From assembly GCF_014243345.1 (NCBI RefSeq), contig NZ_JACLZF010000001.1:868001-932000 (forward strand): 64,000 bases of DNA. The letters are read 5' to 3'. Position numbers and translations under genes: made by a program. How positions within the stretch are numbered: position 1 is the stretch's first letter; each line of letters begins with the position of its first letter. Positions 8,467-17,190 of the stretch are shown in pieces. This stretch comes from Robiginitalea sp. SC105 (GTDB taxonomy: Bacteria > Bacteroidota > Bacteroidia > Flavobacteriales > Flavobacteriaceae). The notes under the pieces were generated by a model that saw only the letters and a program-made list of their open reading frames with translations, searched no databases and was not told the DNA's origin.

Positions 8467-10869
8467 ATGCGCCAAAATTTTTCCCGCCTGAAAACAGCAG
8501 CTTTTTGTTTGCTGCTCGGTTTCCCTTTCCTGTTCTCCTGCAAACAACAGCCCACTGCGGAAGTACAGGTTCCCGGGATTGTGGAAACCGTCGAAGTCGT
8601 CCGGGACCCGTATGGCATCAACCATATCTATGCGGAAAACGAAGAGGACCTGTTCTTCGCCCAGGGGTATCTGGCCGCGAGGGACCGGTTGTTCCAATTC
8701 GAAATCTGGCGGCGTCAGGCTACCGGCACCGTGTCAGAAATCCTGGGGGAACGCGAACTCAAACGGGATATCGGTACCCGCCTGTTTGCCTTCCGGGGCG
8801 ACCTGGAGGAGGAATTCGGCCGGTACCATCCCCGGGGGTCCCAAATCATCCGGGCCTACACCCGGGGGGTGAACGCCTATATCGAAGAGGCCCGGGCCAA
8901 CCCGGATTCCCTGCCGCTTGAATTCCGCGCACTGGGCATCCTGCCGGAGAAATGGACCCCCGAGGTGGTTATATCCCGCCACCAGGGGTTGCTTGGCAAC
9001 AGTAATGAGGAACTGGATATTGGCCGGGCTGTGGCAGCCATAGGCGAAGAGGCCGTAAAATCCCTGCTCTGGTTCCACCCTAAAGAACCCGACCTGTCCC
9101 TTGCCCCGGGCATCGATTCCGAGTCCCTGGGCGAAGACATCCTGGAACTCTACAATGCCTACCGCAAGCCTGTCCGGTTCGAACCGGAGGACCTCGATCC
9201 ACGGTTCCGCAGTTCCGGGGTGGCCGCCCTTCCCGAACCGGAACCAAAAACCCCCGAGGACAAGCGCTCCATCGGTAGCAACAATTGGGTGGTTACGGGG
9301 ACGTTGACCACGGACGGGCATCCGGTCATGGCCAATGACCCGCACCGAAGCATCAGCGTGCCCTCCCTCCGGTACATGGTGCACCTGGTGGCCCCCGGGT
9401 GGGATGTCATCGGAGGGGGGGAGCCGGAAATCCCCGGCGTCTCCATTGGCCACAACCGGCACGGCGCCTGGGGGCTGACGGTTTTCGAGACGGACGGGGA
9501 AGACATCTATGTATACGACACGGATCCTGAAAACCCGGACCGCTACCGGTATGCTGGTAGTTGGGAGGAAATGGAAATCATCCGGGAACAGATACCGGTC
9601 AAAGGGGAGGAGGCCGTGGAGGTTTCCCTTAAATACAGCCGGCACGGGCCGGTGCTTTTCCAGGACACCCTCCGCAATAAGGCGTATGCCATGCGCTGTG
9701 CCTGGCTGGAGCCCGGGAGCGCCCCGTACCTGGCATCCTTGCGGATGGACCAGGCCCGTACCTGGGAAGAATTCCGGGATGCCTGCAATTACAGCAACAT
9801 CCCCGGGGAAAACATGGTTTGGGCGGACACGGCAGGGAACATCGGTTGGCAGGCGGTGGGCATTGCCCCCATCCGTCCTAACTTTTCGGGGCTCGTGCCG
9901 GTTCCGGGGGATGGCAGCCACGAGTGGGGGGGATACCTGCCGATCATCGACAAACCCCATGCCCTGAACCCGGAGAAGCAATATATCGCCACTGCCAACC
10001 AAAATGTAACCCCCCCGGACTATACGCGGTGGGATGCCATCGGGTATTCCTGGGCAGATCCGTTCCGCGGGGACCGGATCGAAGAGGTGCTGGAACGGGG
10101 GGAACCCCTGAGCCTGGAAGCCATGCAGTCCCTTCAGACCGATTACCTTTCCCTGCCCGCCCGGGAACTGACGCCTTACCTCCGCCAAATCGAACTTTCA
10201 GGCAGGCCCGCGGAAGCCCGGCAATTGCTGGAAGGGTGGGACTACCGTCTCGATCCGGGATCCGTGGCGGCGGCTATTTACGTGGCCTGGGAAACGGCGA
10301 TCCGGGAAACCGCCAGCGACCGCTTTGTGCCGGAGGCGGCCAAACCCTTTATCGGCTGGCTGCAACTGGAACGCATCCTGCAGTGGATCCGCCACCCGGA
10401 AACCCGTTTTGGTTCCCCTCAGGAACGGGACGCCTTTCTGGAAACGGCCTTTGGGGCTGCTGTGGAGGAACTCACCCGGCGATTGGGCCCGGATATGGGG
10501 AACTGGCAGTACGGACAACCCGACCTGAAACACGTCTATATGGAACACCCGCTGAGCCGCATCCTGCCGGAACAGGAGGGCGCCCTGGATCTCGGTCCGT
10601 TGCCCCGGGGCGGGAACGGGTATACGCCGGGGTCCACCGGGAACAACCTGAACCAAAGCAGCGGGGCTACCTTCCGGGTAGTCATCCCCGTGGGCGACTG
10701 GGACCGGGCCACCGGCATGAACAGCCCGGGGCAGTCTGGAAACCCGCAAAGCCCTTACTACGGCAATCTGTTCGAGCCCTGGGCCAGGGACCAGTATTTC
10801 CCGCTTCTTTACTCAAAAGACTCCATCCTGCGGCACGCCGATACCCGGATGACCCTGGTCCCCAGGTAG
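8467..10869 (+). CDS. Penicillin acylase family N-terminal nucleophile hydrolase, lipoprotein
   Basis: 800 aa. A lipoprotein signal ends at FPFLFSC (Cys about residue 20). The family matures by autocatalytic cleavage into alpha and beta chains; the new N-terminus would be Ser271 in IGSNNWVVTG, which fits the catalytic SN motif exactly, preceded by a spacer (PEDKRS). The beta-chain motifs ANDPHRSISVPS and GENMVWADTAGNIGWQ are present. The reaction is hydrolysis of acyl amide bonds, with possible roles in acyl-homoserine lactone or other amide turnover; substrate is not predictable. A -7-like TATCTTTA lies at 8443-8450. It converges with cusB, 43 nt away. Confidence 0.93.
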   Translation: MRQNFSRLKTAAFCLLLGFPFLFSCKQQPTAEVQVPGIVETVEVVRDPYGINHIYAENEEDLFFAQGYLAARDRLFQFEIWRRQATGTVSEILGERELKRDIGTRLFAFRGDLEEEFGRYHPRGSQIIRAYTRGVNAYIEEARANPDSLPLEFRALGILPEKWTPEVVISRHQGLLGNSNEELDIGRAVAAIGEEAVKSLLWFHPKEPDLSLAPGIDSESLGEDILELYNAYRKPVRFEPEDLDPRFRSSGVAALPEPEPKTPEDKRSIGSNNWVVTGTLTTDGHPVMANDPHRSISVPSLRYMVHLVAPGWDVIGGGEPEIPGVSIGHNRHGAWGLTVFETDGEDIYVYDTDPENPDRYRYAGSWEEMEIIREQIPVKGEEAVEVSLKYSRHGPVLFQDTLRNKAYAMRCAWLEPGSAPYLASLRMDQARTWEEFRDACNYSNIPGENMVWADTAGNIGWQAVGIAPIRPNFSGLVPVPGDGSHEWGGYLPIIDKPHALNPEKQYIATANQNVTPPDYTRWDAIGYSWADPFRGDRIEEVLERGEPLSLEAMQSLQTDYLSLPARELTPYLRQIELSGRPAEARQLLEGWDYRLDPGSVAAAIYVAWETAIRETASDRFVPEAAKPFIGWLQLERILQWIRHPETRFGSPQERDAFLETAFGAAVEELTRRLGPDMGNWQYGQPDLKHVYMEHPLSRILPEQEGALDLGPLPRGGNGYTPGSTGNNLNQSSGATFRVVIPVGDWDRATGMNSPGQSGNPQSPYYGNLFEPWARDQYFPLLYSKDSILRHADTRMTLVPR

Positions 10870-10912
10870 GCCGACAGGGGCTGGGGCGGGCAGCAGGGCA
10901 GGGATCCCCGGA

Positions 10913-12079
10913 TCAGGGCGCCTCCACCAGGTTGAACGCCCCCTGGATAAGCACTTTGGATTGGGGGCCGAGGCCTTCCCCTTCCACGGCGATAAAGCCT
11001 TCTGCAGACAGGCCAGTTACCACCGGCATTTGGCGCAGGAGGTAGCCGCTTTCCTGTTTTTCCTCCAGGATGAGGATCCAGGATTGCCCCGCCTTGGTCA
11101 CAACGGCCGATTCGGGCAGGGACAGCCATTGATTTTGTCCACTTCCACCCGGGGCATCCCCCAGTTCGATGCTGGCGCGGACAAACATCCCGACCAGGAA
11201 ATCCGGTTTGGAATCCCCTTCGAGGTGGGCATGTACCTTGACCGTCCGGTTTTCGTCTATGGACGTTCCGATCAGGTAGACCCGGGCATCGTATTGTTGT
11301 TCCGAGAGTTCCGGAAGCCCAAAGCGGATCCGCTGCCCCTTGTGCAGTCTGGTGACATCTTTTTCGTAGACGGTCAGTTCCAGGTGGAGGTGGTCCCTGT
11401 CCACGATTTCCATGATTTCAGAGGCGGGGGATACGAAGGCGCCCTTCCGGACGTTCACCCGGGTCACCGACCCCGAAATTGGCGAAAACACGGGGCTTAC
11501 GGCGCTGAGGTTGCCGGATTCCACGGCTTCCAGGGAGAAGTTCAGGAGTTCCAGTTGGCTCCCCAGGCCGTTTAACCGGGCCAGGCTGCTCCGGTAATCG
11601 CCTTCCGCCTGTAGAAACAGTTTTTCCGAACTGATATGCTCTTCGAACAGGGTTTTTTGCCGGCGGTATTCGGCTTCCTTGTAGGGAATTTGTTCCCGTG
11701 TTTCGAGATACTGCTGCTGCAACCGGAGGAACTCGGGGTTTTCGAGGGATACGACCTGCTGCCCCTTCCTTACTTCATCGCCTACCAGCAGGGTTATGGA
11801 CTTGACGAAGCCACCCTGTACGGCGCTGATGACCACCCGGTTTTCCGGGGGTACATCCAGGACCCCGCTGACTTCCAGGGTTTCGCCGAAGGCGCGTTCC
11901 GAAGGGTTGCCCAGCAGCATGTCCCCTTCTTTGAACTGGTCCGAACTGATGCGTATTTCATCCGGACCGGCCTGCGTTTCGGCCGTGGCATTTGGGCTTC
12001 CCTCCTTTGAATTACAGGCCATGAGCAGGGCAAGCAGTAACAGGTGCCCGGGCAGATATAGATGTTGGGTGATCCTCAT
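10913..12079 (-). CDS. RND efflux periplasmic adaptor, CusB type lipoprotein
   Basis: 388 aa with lipobox ending at Cys22 (LLMACNSK). Membrane-fusion-protein order is visible: beta-barrel start, half-lipoyl hairpin (GGFVKSITLLVGDEVRKGQQVV), alpha-helical hairpin with QQQYLETREQIPYKEAEYRRQ, second lipoyl half (FSPISGSVTRVNVRKGAFVS), then beta-barrel and membrane-proximal domains. It links the RND pump to the outer membrane channel. It starts 1 nt after the stop of the CusA fusion gene, so translation is coupled. Copper/silver or divalent metal is inferred from the family of the pump and the His-rich protein at the head of the operon. Confidence 0.92.
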   Translation of the reverse strand: MRITQHLYLPGHLLLLALLMACNSKEGSPNATAETQAGPDEIRISSDQFKEGDMLLGNPSERAFGETLEVSGVLDVPPENRVVISAVQGGFVKSITLLVGDEVRKGQQVVSLENPEFLRLQQQYLETREQIPYKEAEYRRQKTLFEEHISSEKLFLQAEGDYRSSLARLNGLGSQLELLNFSLEAVESGNLSAVSPVFSPISGSVTRVNVRKGAFVSPASEIMEIVDRDHLHLELTVYEKDVTRLHKGQRIRFGLPELSEQQYDARVYLIGTSIDENRTVKVHAHLEGDSKPDFLVGMFVRASIELGDAPGGSGQNQWLSLPESAVVTKAGQSWILILEEKQESGYLLRQMPVVTGLSAEGFIAVEGEGLGPQSKVLIQGAFNLVEAP

Positions 12080-12080
12080 T

Positions 12081-15000
12081 TCAGTAATTGATATAGTTAA
12101 TGTTCAGTACACTTTGGTTGTATGATTCCAGCTGGTCCAGATACGCCAGGCGGATTTCATAACTGTTCTCGAGGCTTTCGATATAGCGGAAAAAATCGAT
12201 CTCGCCGTTGCGAAACCCGGACTCGGCAGCCTTCATGATGGCCGCCGCCAGGTCGTTGCCCTCCTCCTGGTAGTAGGACAGGGCTTCCTGTTGCTGTTGC
12301 AGTTGTTCCTGCAATTGCGAGAGCCGGGTGTCCAGGCCCAGGGCATATTCCTGTTGTTCCTGCATCAAAGCCGATTCTGCCAGCCTTGCCGAACGGATCC
12401 TAGAAGCCTGGCCCCCGAAAAACAGGGGGATGCTCACCCCGAGGCTATACCCTTCGAACGGGCCGTCGGTCACGTCGTTGCTACCCCGGAAATACTCGGC
12501 GCTGAGGTCGGGCAACAACCGGTTCGCCTCCAGCCTGCGGGCAGCGGTCCGCGCAGCAACCTGGTTCTCCAGAAGTTGCACTTCCGGGATTTCTTCCAGG
12601 TTGGGAGGACGGGGCACCAGGGGGGACGGCGGCGGGGCAGCAAGCAGGGGGAGGCTGTCGTCCTGCACACGGAACCGGATATCCGATTCGAGTTTCCGGG
12701 CCAGGGTGCCGGCCGATTGCAGGTCCAGCCGGATCTGCTGCTGTTTGGCACGGGCGGTCACCTTCTCGAGGTAATTGGTGGCCCCGAGTTCGAAACGGCG
12801 GTCGGAAGCATTGGCAAAACGGGAGTACAGGGTGTCGAGCTGCCCGTAGATACGCAATTTCTCCCGGGCGACCAGGTAGCTGTTGTACAGTCCGCTGATC
12901 TCACGGAAGAGTTCCCTTCTGGCCGCCTCATAGGCATTCCGGCTGGCAGCCGCCTGGAAGTTAAGCGTCCTGCGACGCGCGGCATACACGGTTGGGAATT
13001 CAAAGCGTTGTCGCAGCCCGATCACATCCAGGGGTACCCCGCCTGCCAGGTTATTCTGGTCCCGGCTGAAAAACAGCTCGGTCTTGTCCATATCGTAGGC
13101 TGTCCCCCTGAAAGCTTCCGCGGTTTCCCATCGCAGGGCCGCCGCCCGGAGCCCGGCATTGTGCGCTTCGGCCCGGCTGAGCAGGCTGTCCAGAGGCAGG
13201 CCCGCATCCTGTCCGTGGAGGGAAGCGGATCCCGCGAGAAGCAACAAGGCAACCGGGAGTGCTTTCCCCCCCTTGCGGAGGAATTTCGGGCGATAGCTTT
13301 TGCGCGAAAACAGGCTGTACAGGATGGGGAGGACAATCAGGGTGAGCAGGGTGGCACTGATCAACCCCCCGATAACGACGGTAGCCAGCGGCCTTTGTAC
13401 CTCGGCCCCCGCATTGGTGGAAATGGCCATTGGGAGGAATCCCAGTGCCGCAGCCGATGCAGTCAGCAAGACAGGCCTGAGACGGTCCAGGGCCCCCTGG
13501 CGGATCAATGCTTCCAGGTTGTCGTATCCTTTCTTTTGCAAATCCTTGAAATGTTCAATCATGACAATACCGTTTAGTACAGCGATTCCGAAAAGCGCAA
13601 TAAAGCCCACCCCTGCCGAGATGCTGAAGGGCATGTCCCGGAGCCATAGCAGGAATACCCCGCCCACCGCCGCCAGGGGGATGGCCGAAAAAATCATCAG
13701 GGCATCCCTGAAGGAACCGAAAGCGAAATACAACATGATAAAAATGAGTATGAGTGCGATGGGTACGGCAATTTTCAGTCGGGATTTGGCACTCTGCAGG
13801 TTTTCGAACTGCCCGCCGTAGGTGATGCTGTAACCCGGCGGGAGGTCAATCTGCGCGTCGATCAGGGACCGGATGTCGTCCACTACGGATTGCAGGTCCC
13901 GTTCGCGGACATTGACCCCGACTACCAGACGCCGGCGGGTGTTGTCCCGGGAAATCTTGGCGGCCCCTTCCTGCAGGCTGACCTCGGCGATCTCGGAGAG
14001 GGGCACTTTCCCGCCCTCCGGGAGGTCGATGTACAGCTGGCTGAGGTTATCGAGCTGTTCGCGCTGGCCCGCCTCCAGGCGGATGACCAGGTCGAACCGC
14101 CGCTCCCCCTCGTAAACCTGACCCACCTGGCGTCCGGCATAGGCCAGGGAAAGCATCTGGTTGATGTCGTGGATGTTTAACCCGTACCGGGCAATCCGCG
14201 AGCGGTTGTAGGAGACGTTGAGTTGGGGCAGCCCCTCGATTTTCTCGACGGTGATATCGGCTGCCCCCGGTACCCCTTCTGCCAGGGATTTGATCCGGTC
14301 ACCCAGCCGGGCAAGCTGGCCCAGGTCCTCCCCGAAAACCTTGATGGCGATATCGGCACGCACCCCGGTGATCAGCTCATTGAAGCGCATTTCGATAGGC
14401 TGGGTAAACTCCACTTCCATCCCGGGAATCACCGCCAGGGCTTCTTTGAACTGCATGGCCAGTTCATCCTTATCGGTAGCCGATACCCACTCATCCCTTG
14501 GCTTCAGGGTGATGATCACATCGCTCTCCTCCATGCTCATCGGGTCCGTGGGGACTTCGGCTGCCCCGATACGGGTCACCACCTGGTCCACCTCCGGGAA
14601 CTGTTCCATGAGGATCTTTTCGATCTGCGTGGTGGTTTCGATGGTCTCCCCCAGGCTCGTCCCGGTTTTCAAAATCGGCTGGATTACAAAATCCCCTTCG
14701 TCCAGGGTAGGGACAAATTCAGCTCCCATGGATGCAAACAGCCCAACGGCCACCAGCAGGCAGGCCCCGGCAGCGGCAAGCACCCATCGCTTCATCCGGA
14801 AAGCCACGGCGATGCTCCGGCTATACTGCTTTTTCAGGGCGTTTACCAGGCGGTTGGAGATGTTCCTGCGCTCCAGGTCCACCGGCTTCAGGACCAGGGA
14901 GGCCATTACCGGTAGATAGGTAAAGCAAAGGACCATGGCGCCCAGGAGGGTAAATCCAAAGGCCAGTGCCATGGGCCGGAACATCTTCCCTTCGACCCCA

Positions 15001-16412
15001 CTCAGTGCCAGGATGGGGATGAAGACAATCAGGATGATCAGTTGCCCGAATACTGCGGAATTCATCATCCGCGTAGCCCCTTTGCGGGTGATGTTGTCGC
15101 GTTCCCGGCGGAAATGCGCCGGGTCTGTTTCGGCTTTCACGTCCATCTCCCTGGACAGTCGGTAGGCGATGTACTCCACGATGATCACGGCCCCGTCGAT
15201 GATGATCCCGAAGTCAATGGCCCCGAGGCTCATCAGGTTGGCATCCACGCCAAAGACATACATCAGGTTGATCCCGAACAACAGGGATAAGGGGATGACC
15301 GAAGCCACCACCAGGCCCGACCGGATATTCCCGAGCAACAGGACCACGACAAAGATGACGATCAGGCACCCCAGGATCAGGTTCTCCTCCACCGTGGCCG
15401 TGGTTCGGGAAATCAGTTCGCTCCGGTCCAGGAAGGCATTGATATAGACCCCCTCCGGCAGGGATTCGGATATTGAGGCCACCCGCTCCTTGACCGCCTC
15501 GATCACCTCCTTGGAATTGGCCCCTTTGAGCATCATCACCTGGCCAAGGACTTTTTCGCCCTCCCCGTTCCCGGTGATTGCGCCAAATCGGGGTGCCCGC
15601 CCGAAATCCACCCGGGCCACGTCCCGCACGTAGAGCGGTATGCCGTCAGTGGTCCGGACCACTGTATTGCGGATGTCCTCCAGACTACCGATAAGGCCTT
15701 CCCCGCGTATAAAATAAGCGCGGCCGTCTTTTTCGATATAACTGCCCCCGGCTATCCCGTTGTTCTTTTCCAGGGCCTCCACCAGATCGGCCACGGTGAC
15801 GTCAAGTGCCATCAGCCGGTCCGTATTGACGGCAATTTCATATTGTTTCAGGTTACCTCCCCAGGTATTGACCTCTACCACCCCGGGAATCCCGGACAGC
15901 TGCCGTTTGACGATCCAATCCTGTATGGTCCGCAGCTCCGTCGCTGTATACCGGTCCCTATATTCGGGCTCCACGTCCAGGATGTACTGGTAGATTTCGC
16001 CCAGGCCGGTGCTGATCGGACCCATCTGCGGGGTGCCGAAACCCTGGGGGATGCGGTCGGCGGCTGCAACGAGTTTCTCTGCGATCAGCTGCCTGGGCAG
16101 GTAGGTCCCCAGGTCGTCGTCAAAAACAATGGTAACCACGGAAATGCCGAACTTGGAAACCGACCGGATCTCTTCCACCCCCGGCAGGTTGGCCATCTCC
16201 AGTTCCACGGGGTAGGTGATGAAGCGTTCCATTTCCTGGGTGGACAAATTCCGGGAAGTGGTAATTACCTGTACCTGGTTGTTGGTTACGTCCGGGACGG
16301 CTCCGATGGAGAGGTGGGTCAGGGAAAACAACCCCAGGGCCACCAGGGCTCCGGTGAACAACAGGATGAGGAATTTATTTCTTAAGCTGAATTCGATGAG
16401 AAGGCGCAGCAT
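12081..16412 (-). CDS. CusA/CzcA-family heavy-metal RND pump fused to a TolC-like outer membrane factor
   Basis: 1443 aa, far longer than the usual 1030-1050. Residues 1 to about 1040 are an HME-RND pump: first helix, PN/PC porter domains, and the TM4 motif GAIDFGIIIDGAV with proton-relay Asp400 and Asp406, followed by the second porter half. Residue about 1040 starts a basic linker, then ALPVALLLLAGSASLHGQ, a hydrophobic signal-like helix that would pass the chain to the periplasm, then about 380 aa of TolC-type coiled-coil repeats (NLEEIPEVQLLENQVAARTA). The pump and outer membrane factor thus come in fixed ratio. Such fusions are known in Bacteroidota. CusB follows 1 nt downstream. Confidence 0.93.
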   Translation of the reverse strand: MLRLLIEFSLRNKFLILLFTGALVALGLFSLTHLSIGAVPDVTNNQVQVITTSRNLSTQEMERFITYPVELEMANLPGVEEIRSVSKFGISVVTIVFDDDLGTYLPRQLIAEKLVAAADRIPQGFGTPQMGPISTGLGEIYQYILDVEPEYRDRYTATELRTIQDWIVKRQLSGIPGVVEVNTWGGNLKQYEIAVNTDRLMALDVTVADLVEALEKNNGIAGGSYIEKDGRAYFIRGEGLIGSLEDIRNTVVRTTDGIPLYVRDVARVDFGRAPRFGAITGNGEGEKVLGQVMMLKGANSKEVIEAVKERVASISESLPEGVYINAFLDRSELISRTTATVEENLILGCLIVIFVVVLLLGNIRSGLVVASVIPLSLLFGINLMYVFGVDANLMSLGAIDFGIIIDGAVIIVEYIAYRLSREMDVKAETDPAHFRRERDNITRKGATRMMNSAVFGQLIILIVFIPILALSGVEGKMFRPMALAFGFTLLGAMVLCFTYLPVMASLVLKPVDLERRNISNRLVNALKKQYSRSIAVAFRMKRWVLAAAGACLLVAVGLFASMGAEFVPTLDEGDFVIQPILKTGTSLGETIETTTQIEKILMEQFPEVDQVVTRIGAAEVPTDPMSMEESDVIITLKPRDEWVSATDKDELAMQFKEALAVIPGMEVEFTQPIEMRFNELITGVRADIAIKVFGEDLGQLARLGDRIKSLAEGVPGAADITVEKIEGLPQLNVSYNRSRIARYGLNIHDINQMLSLAYAGRQVGQVYEGERRFDLVIRLEAGQREQLDNLSQLYIDLPEGGKVPLSEIAEVSLQEGAAKISRDNTRRRLVVGVNVRERDLQSVVDDIRSLIDAQIDLPPGYSITYGGQFENLQSAKSRLKIAVPIALILIFIMLYFAFGSFRDALMIFSAIPLAAVGGVFLLWLRDMPFSISAGVGFIALFGIAVLNGIVMIEHFKDLQKKGYDNLEALIRQGALDRLRPVLLTASAAALGFLPMAISTNAGAEVQRPLATVVIGGLISATLLTLIVLPILYSLFSRKSYRPKFLRKGGKALPVALLLLAGSASLHGQDAGLPLDSLLSRAEAHNAGLRAAALRWETAEAFRGTAYDMDKTELFFSRDQNNLAGGVPLDVIGLRQRFEFPTVYAARRRTLNFQAAASRNAYEAARRELFREISGLYNSYLVAREKLRIYGQLDTLYSRFANASDRRFELGATNYLEKVTARAKQQQIRLDLQSAGTLARKLESDIRFRVQDDSLPLLAAPPPSPLVPRPPNLEEIPEVQLLENQVAARTAARRLEANRLLPDLSAEYFRGSNDVTDGPFEGYSLGVSIPLFFGGQASRIRSARLAESALMQEQQEYALGLDTRLSQLQEQLQQQQEALSYYQEEGNDLAAAIMKAAESGFRNGEIDFFRYIESLENSYEIRLAYLDQLESYNQSVLNINYINY

Positions 16413-16488
16413 ATCACAGGTATAATAACGATACAGATTGCCGGGTGCATCGCAGTGGATGCCCGGCCCTAAATACTCCTATGTGGTG

Positions 16489-16887
16489 CTAAGCCCGTCT
16501 GGGCGGCTGGAATACCCCGGACTGATAGGGGGAGGAGAGGGAAGACAGGTAATGGAAATGGTGCTTCTTCACCGGGGATTCGGGGATTCCGATAATCTCG
16601 AAGCCTGGTTTTTTGAGGATAAAGGTATGGGCCCCGCTCAGGTGGGCCAGTTGCTGGAAGGGCAATTGCTCGTGTTGTGGCTGCTCCTCCTGGTGCTCCC
16701 GGTTGTGCTGCTCTTTTTCATCCCCGTAGTGTTTGGACAGGAAAGCCATGAAATTATCGCCGAATTCCTGCTGGTGGTAGCTGGCGTGTTCCAGTAATTC
16801 GTCGAGCCTGACCAGGTCGGAAACCGACATATGGAAACTTTGCAGCAGCATCAGGCTACCGAGCAGTATGGAGGTAGGGCGCATCAT
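16489..16887 (-). CDS. His-rich small exported protein heading the cus operon
   Basis: 132 aa with a weak hydrophobic N-terminus (MMRPTSILLGSLMLLQSF). The body has many His and Glu residues (EKEQHNREHQEEQPQHEQ, VKKHHFHY), consistent with metal binding. It lies 76 nt upstream of the CusA fusion gene on the same strand. Small His-rich proteins in this place suggest a metal chaperone or sensor; this is inference. The start is uncertain: Met2 or Met13 are alternatives. Confidence 0.65.
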   Translation of the reverse strand: MMRPTSILLGSLMLLQSFHMSVSDLVRLDELLEHASYHQQEFGDNFMAFLSKHYGDEKEQHNREHQEEQPQHEQLPFQQLAHLSGAHTFILKKPGFEIIGIPESPVKKHHFHYLSSLSSPYQSGVFQPPRRA

Positions 16888-17190
16888 TGCTTATGCAATA
16901 TACGAATTCCTCTTTTTAAGCTTTGTTGATTTTTTTTGGGAAAAGGAAACCCAACCGGTTTTTCCCATAATAATATACTGGTGGCCCCCTGAGGACCCGT
17001 TCCGAAGAGGTATGCGGCCCAGCATTCTGGAAGCGGGAGAAGTGAAACCGGGTTGACAACCTGGCTTTCGGGGAGGTTGGCCCATAATTTGCAGGGTATC
17101 TTTCGCGACAAAGATCAGAATTCGTATTTTAGGATGCTTCCCGGGATGCCCTGCGGCCCACTTGGGAAACAATAATTAAAAACAGCGTCA
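16888..17190. other. Divergent intergenic region between the cus operon and pafA
   Basis: About 300 bases with no ORF of note. On the minus strand TATATTGC about 20 nt before the His-rich gene resembles a -7 element with one change. On the plus strand TATCTTTC at 17097-17104 is a one-mismatch -7 box for pafA. No metal-regulator operator could be recognised by eye. Confidence 0.4.
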
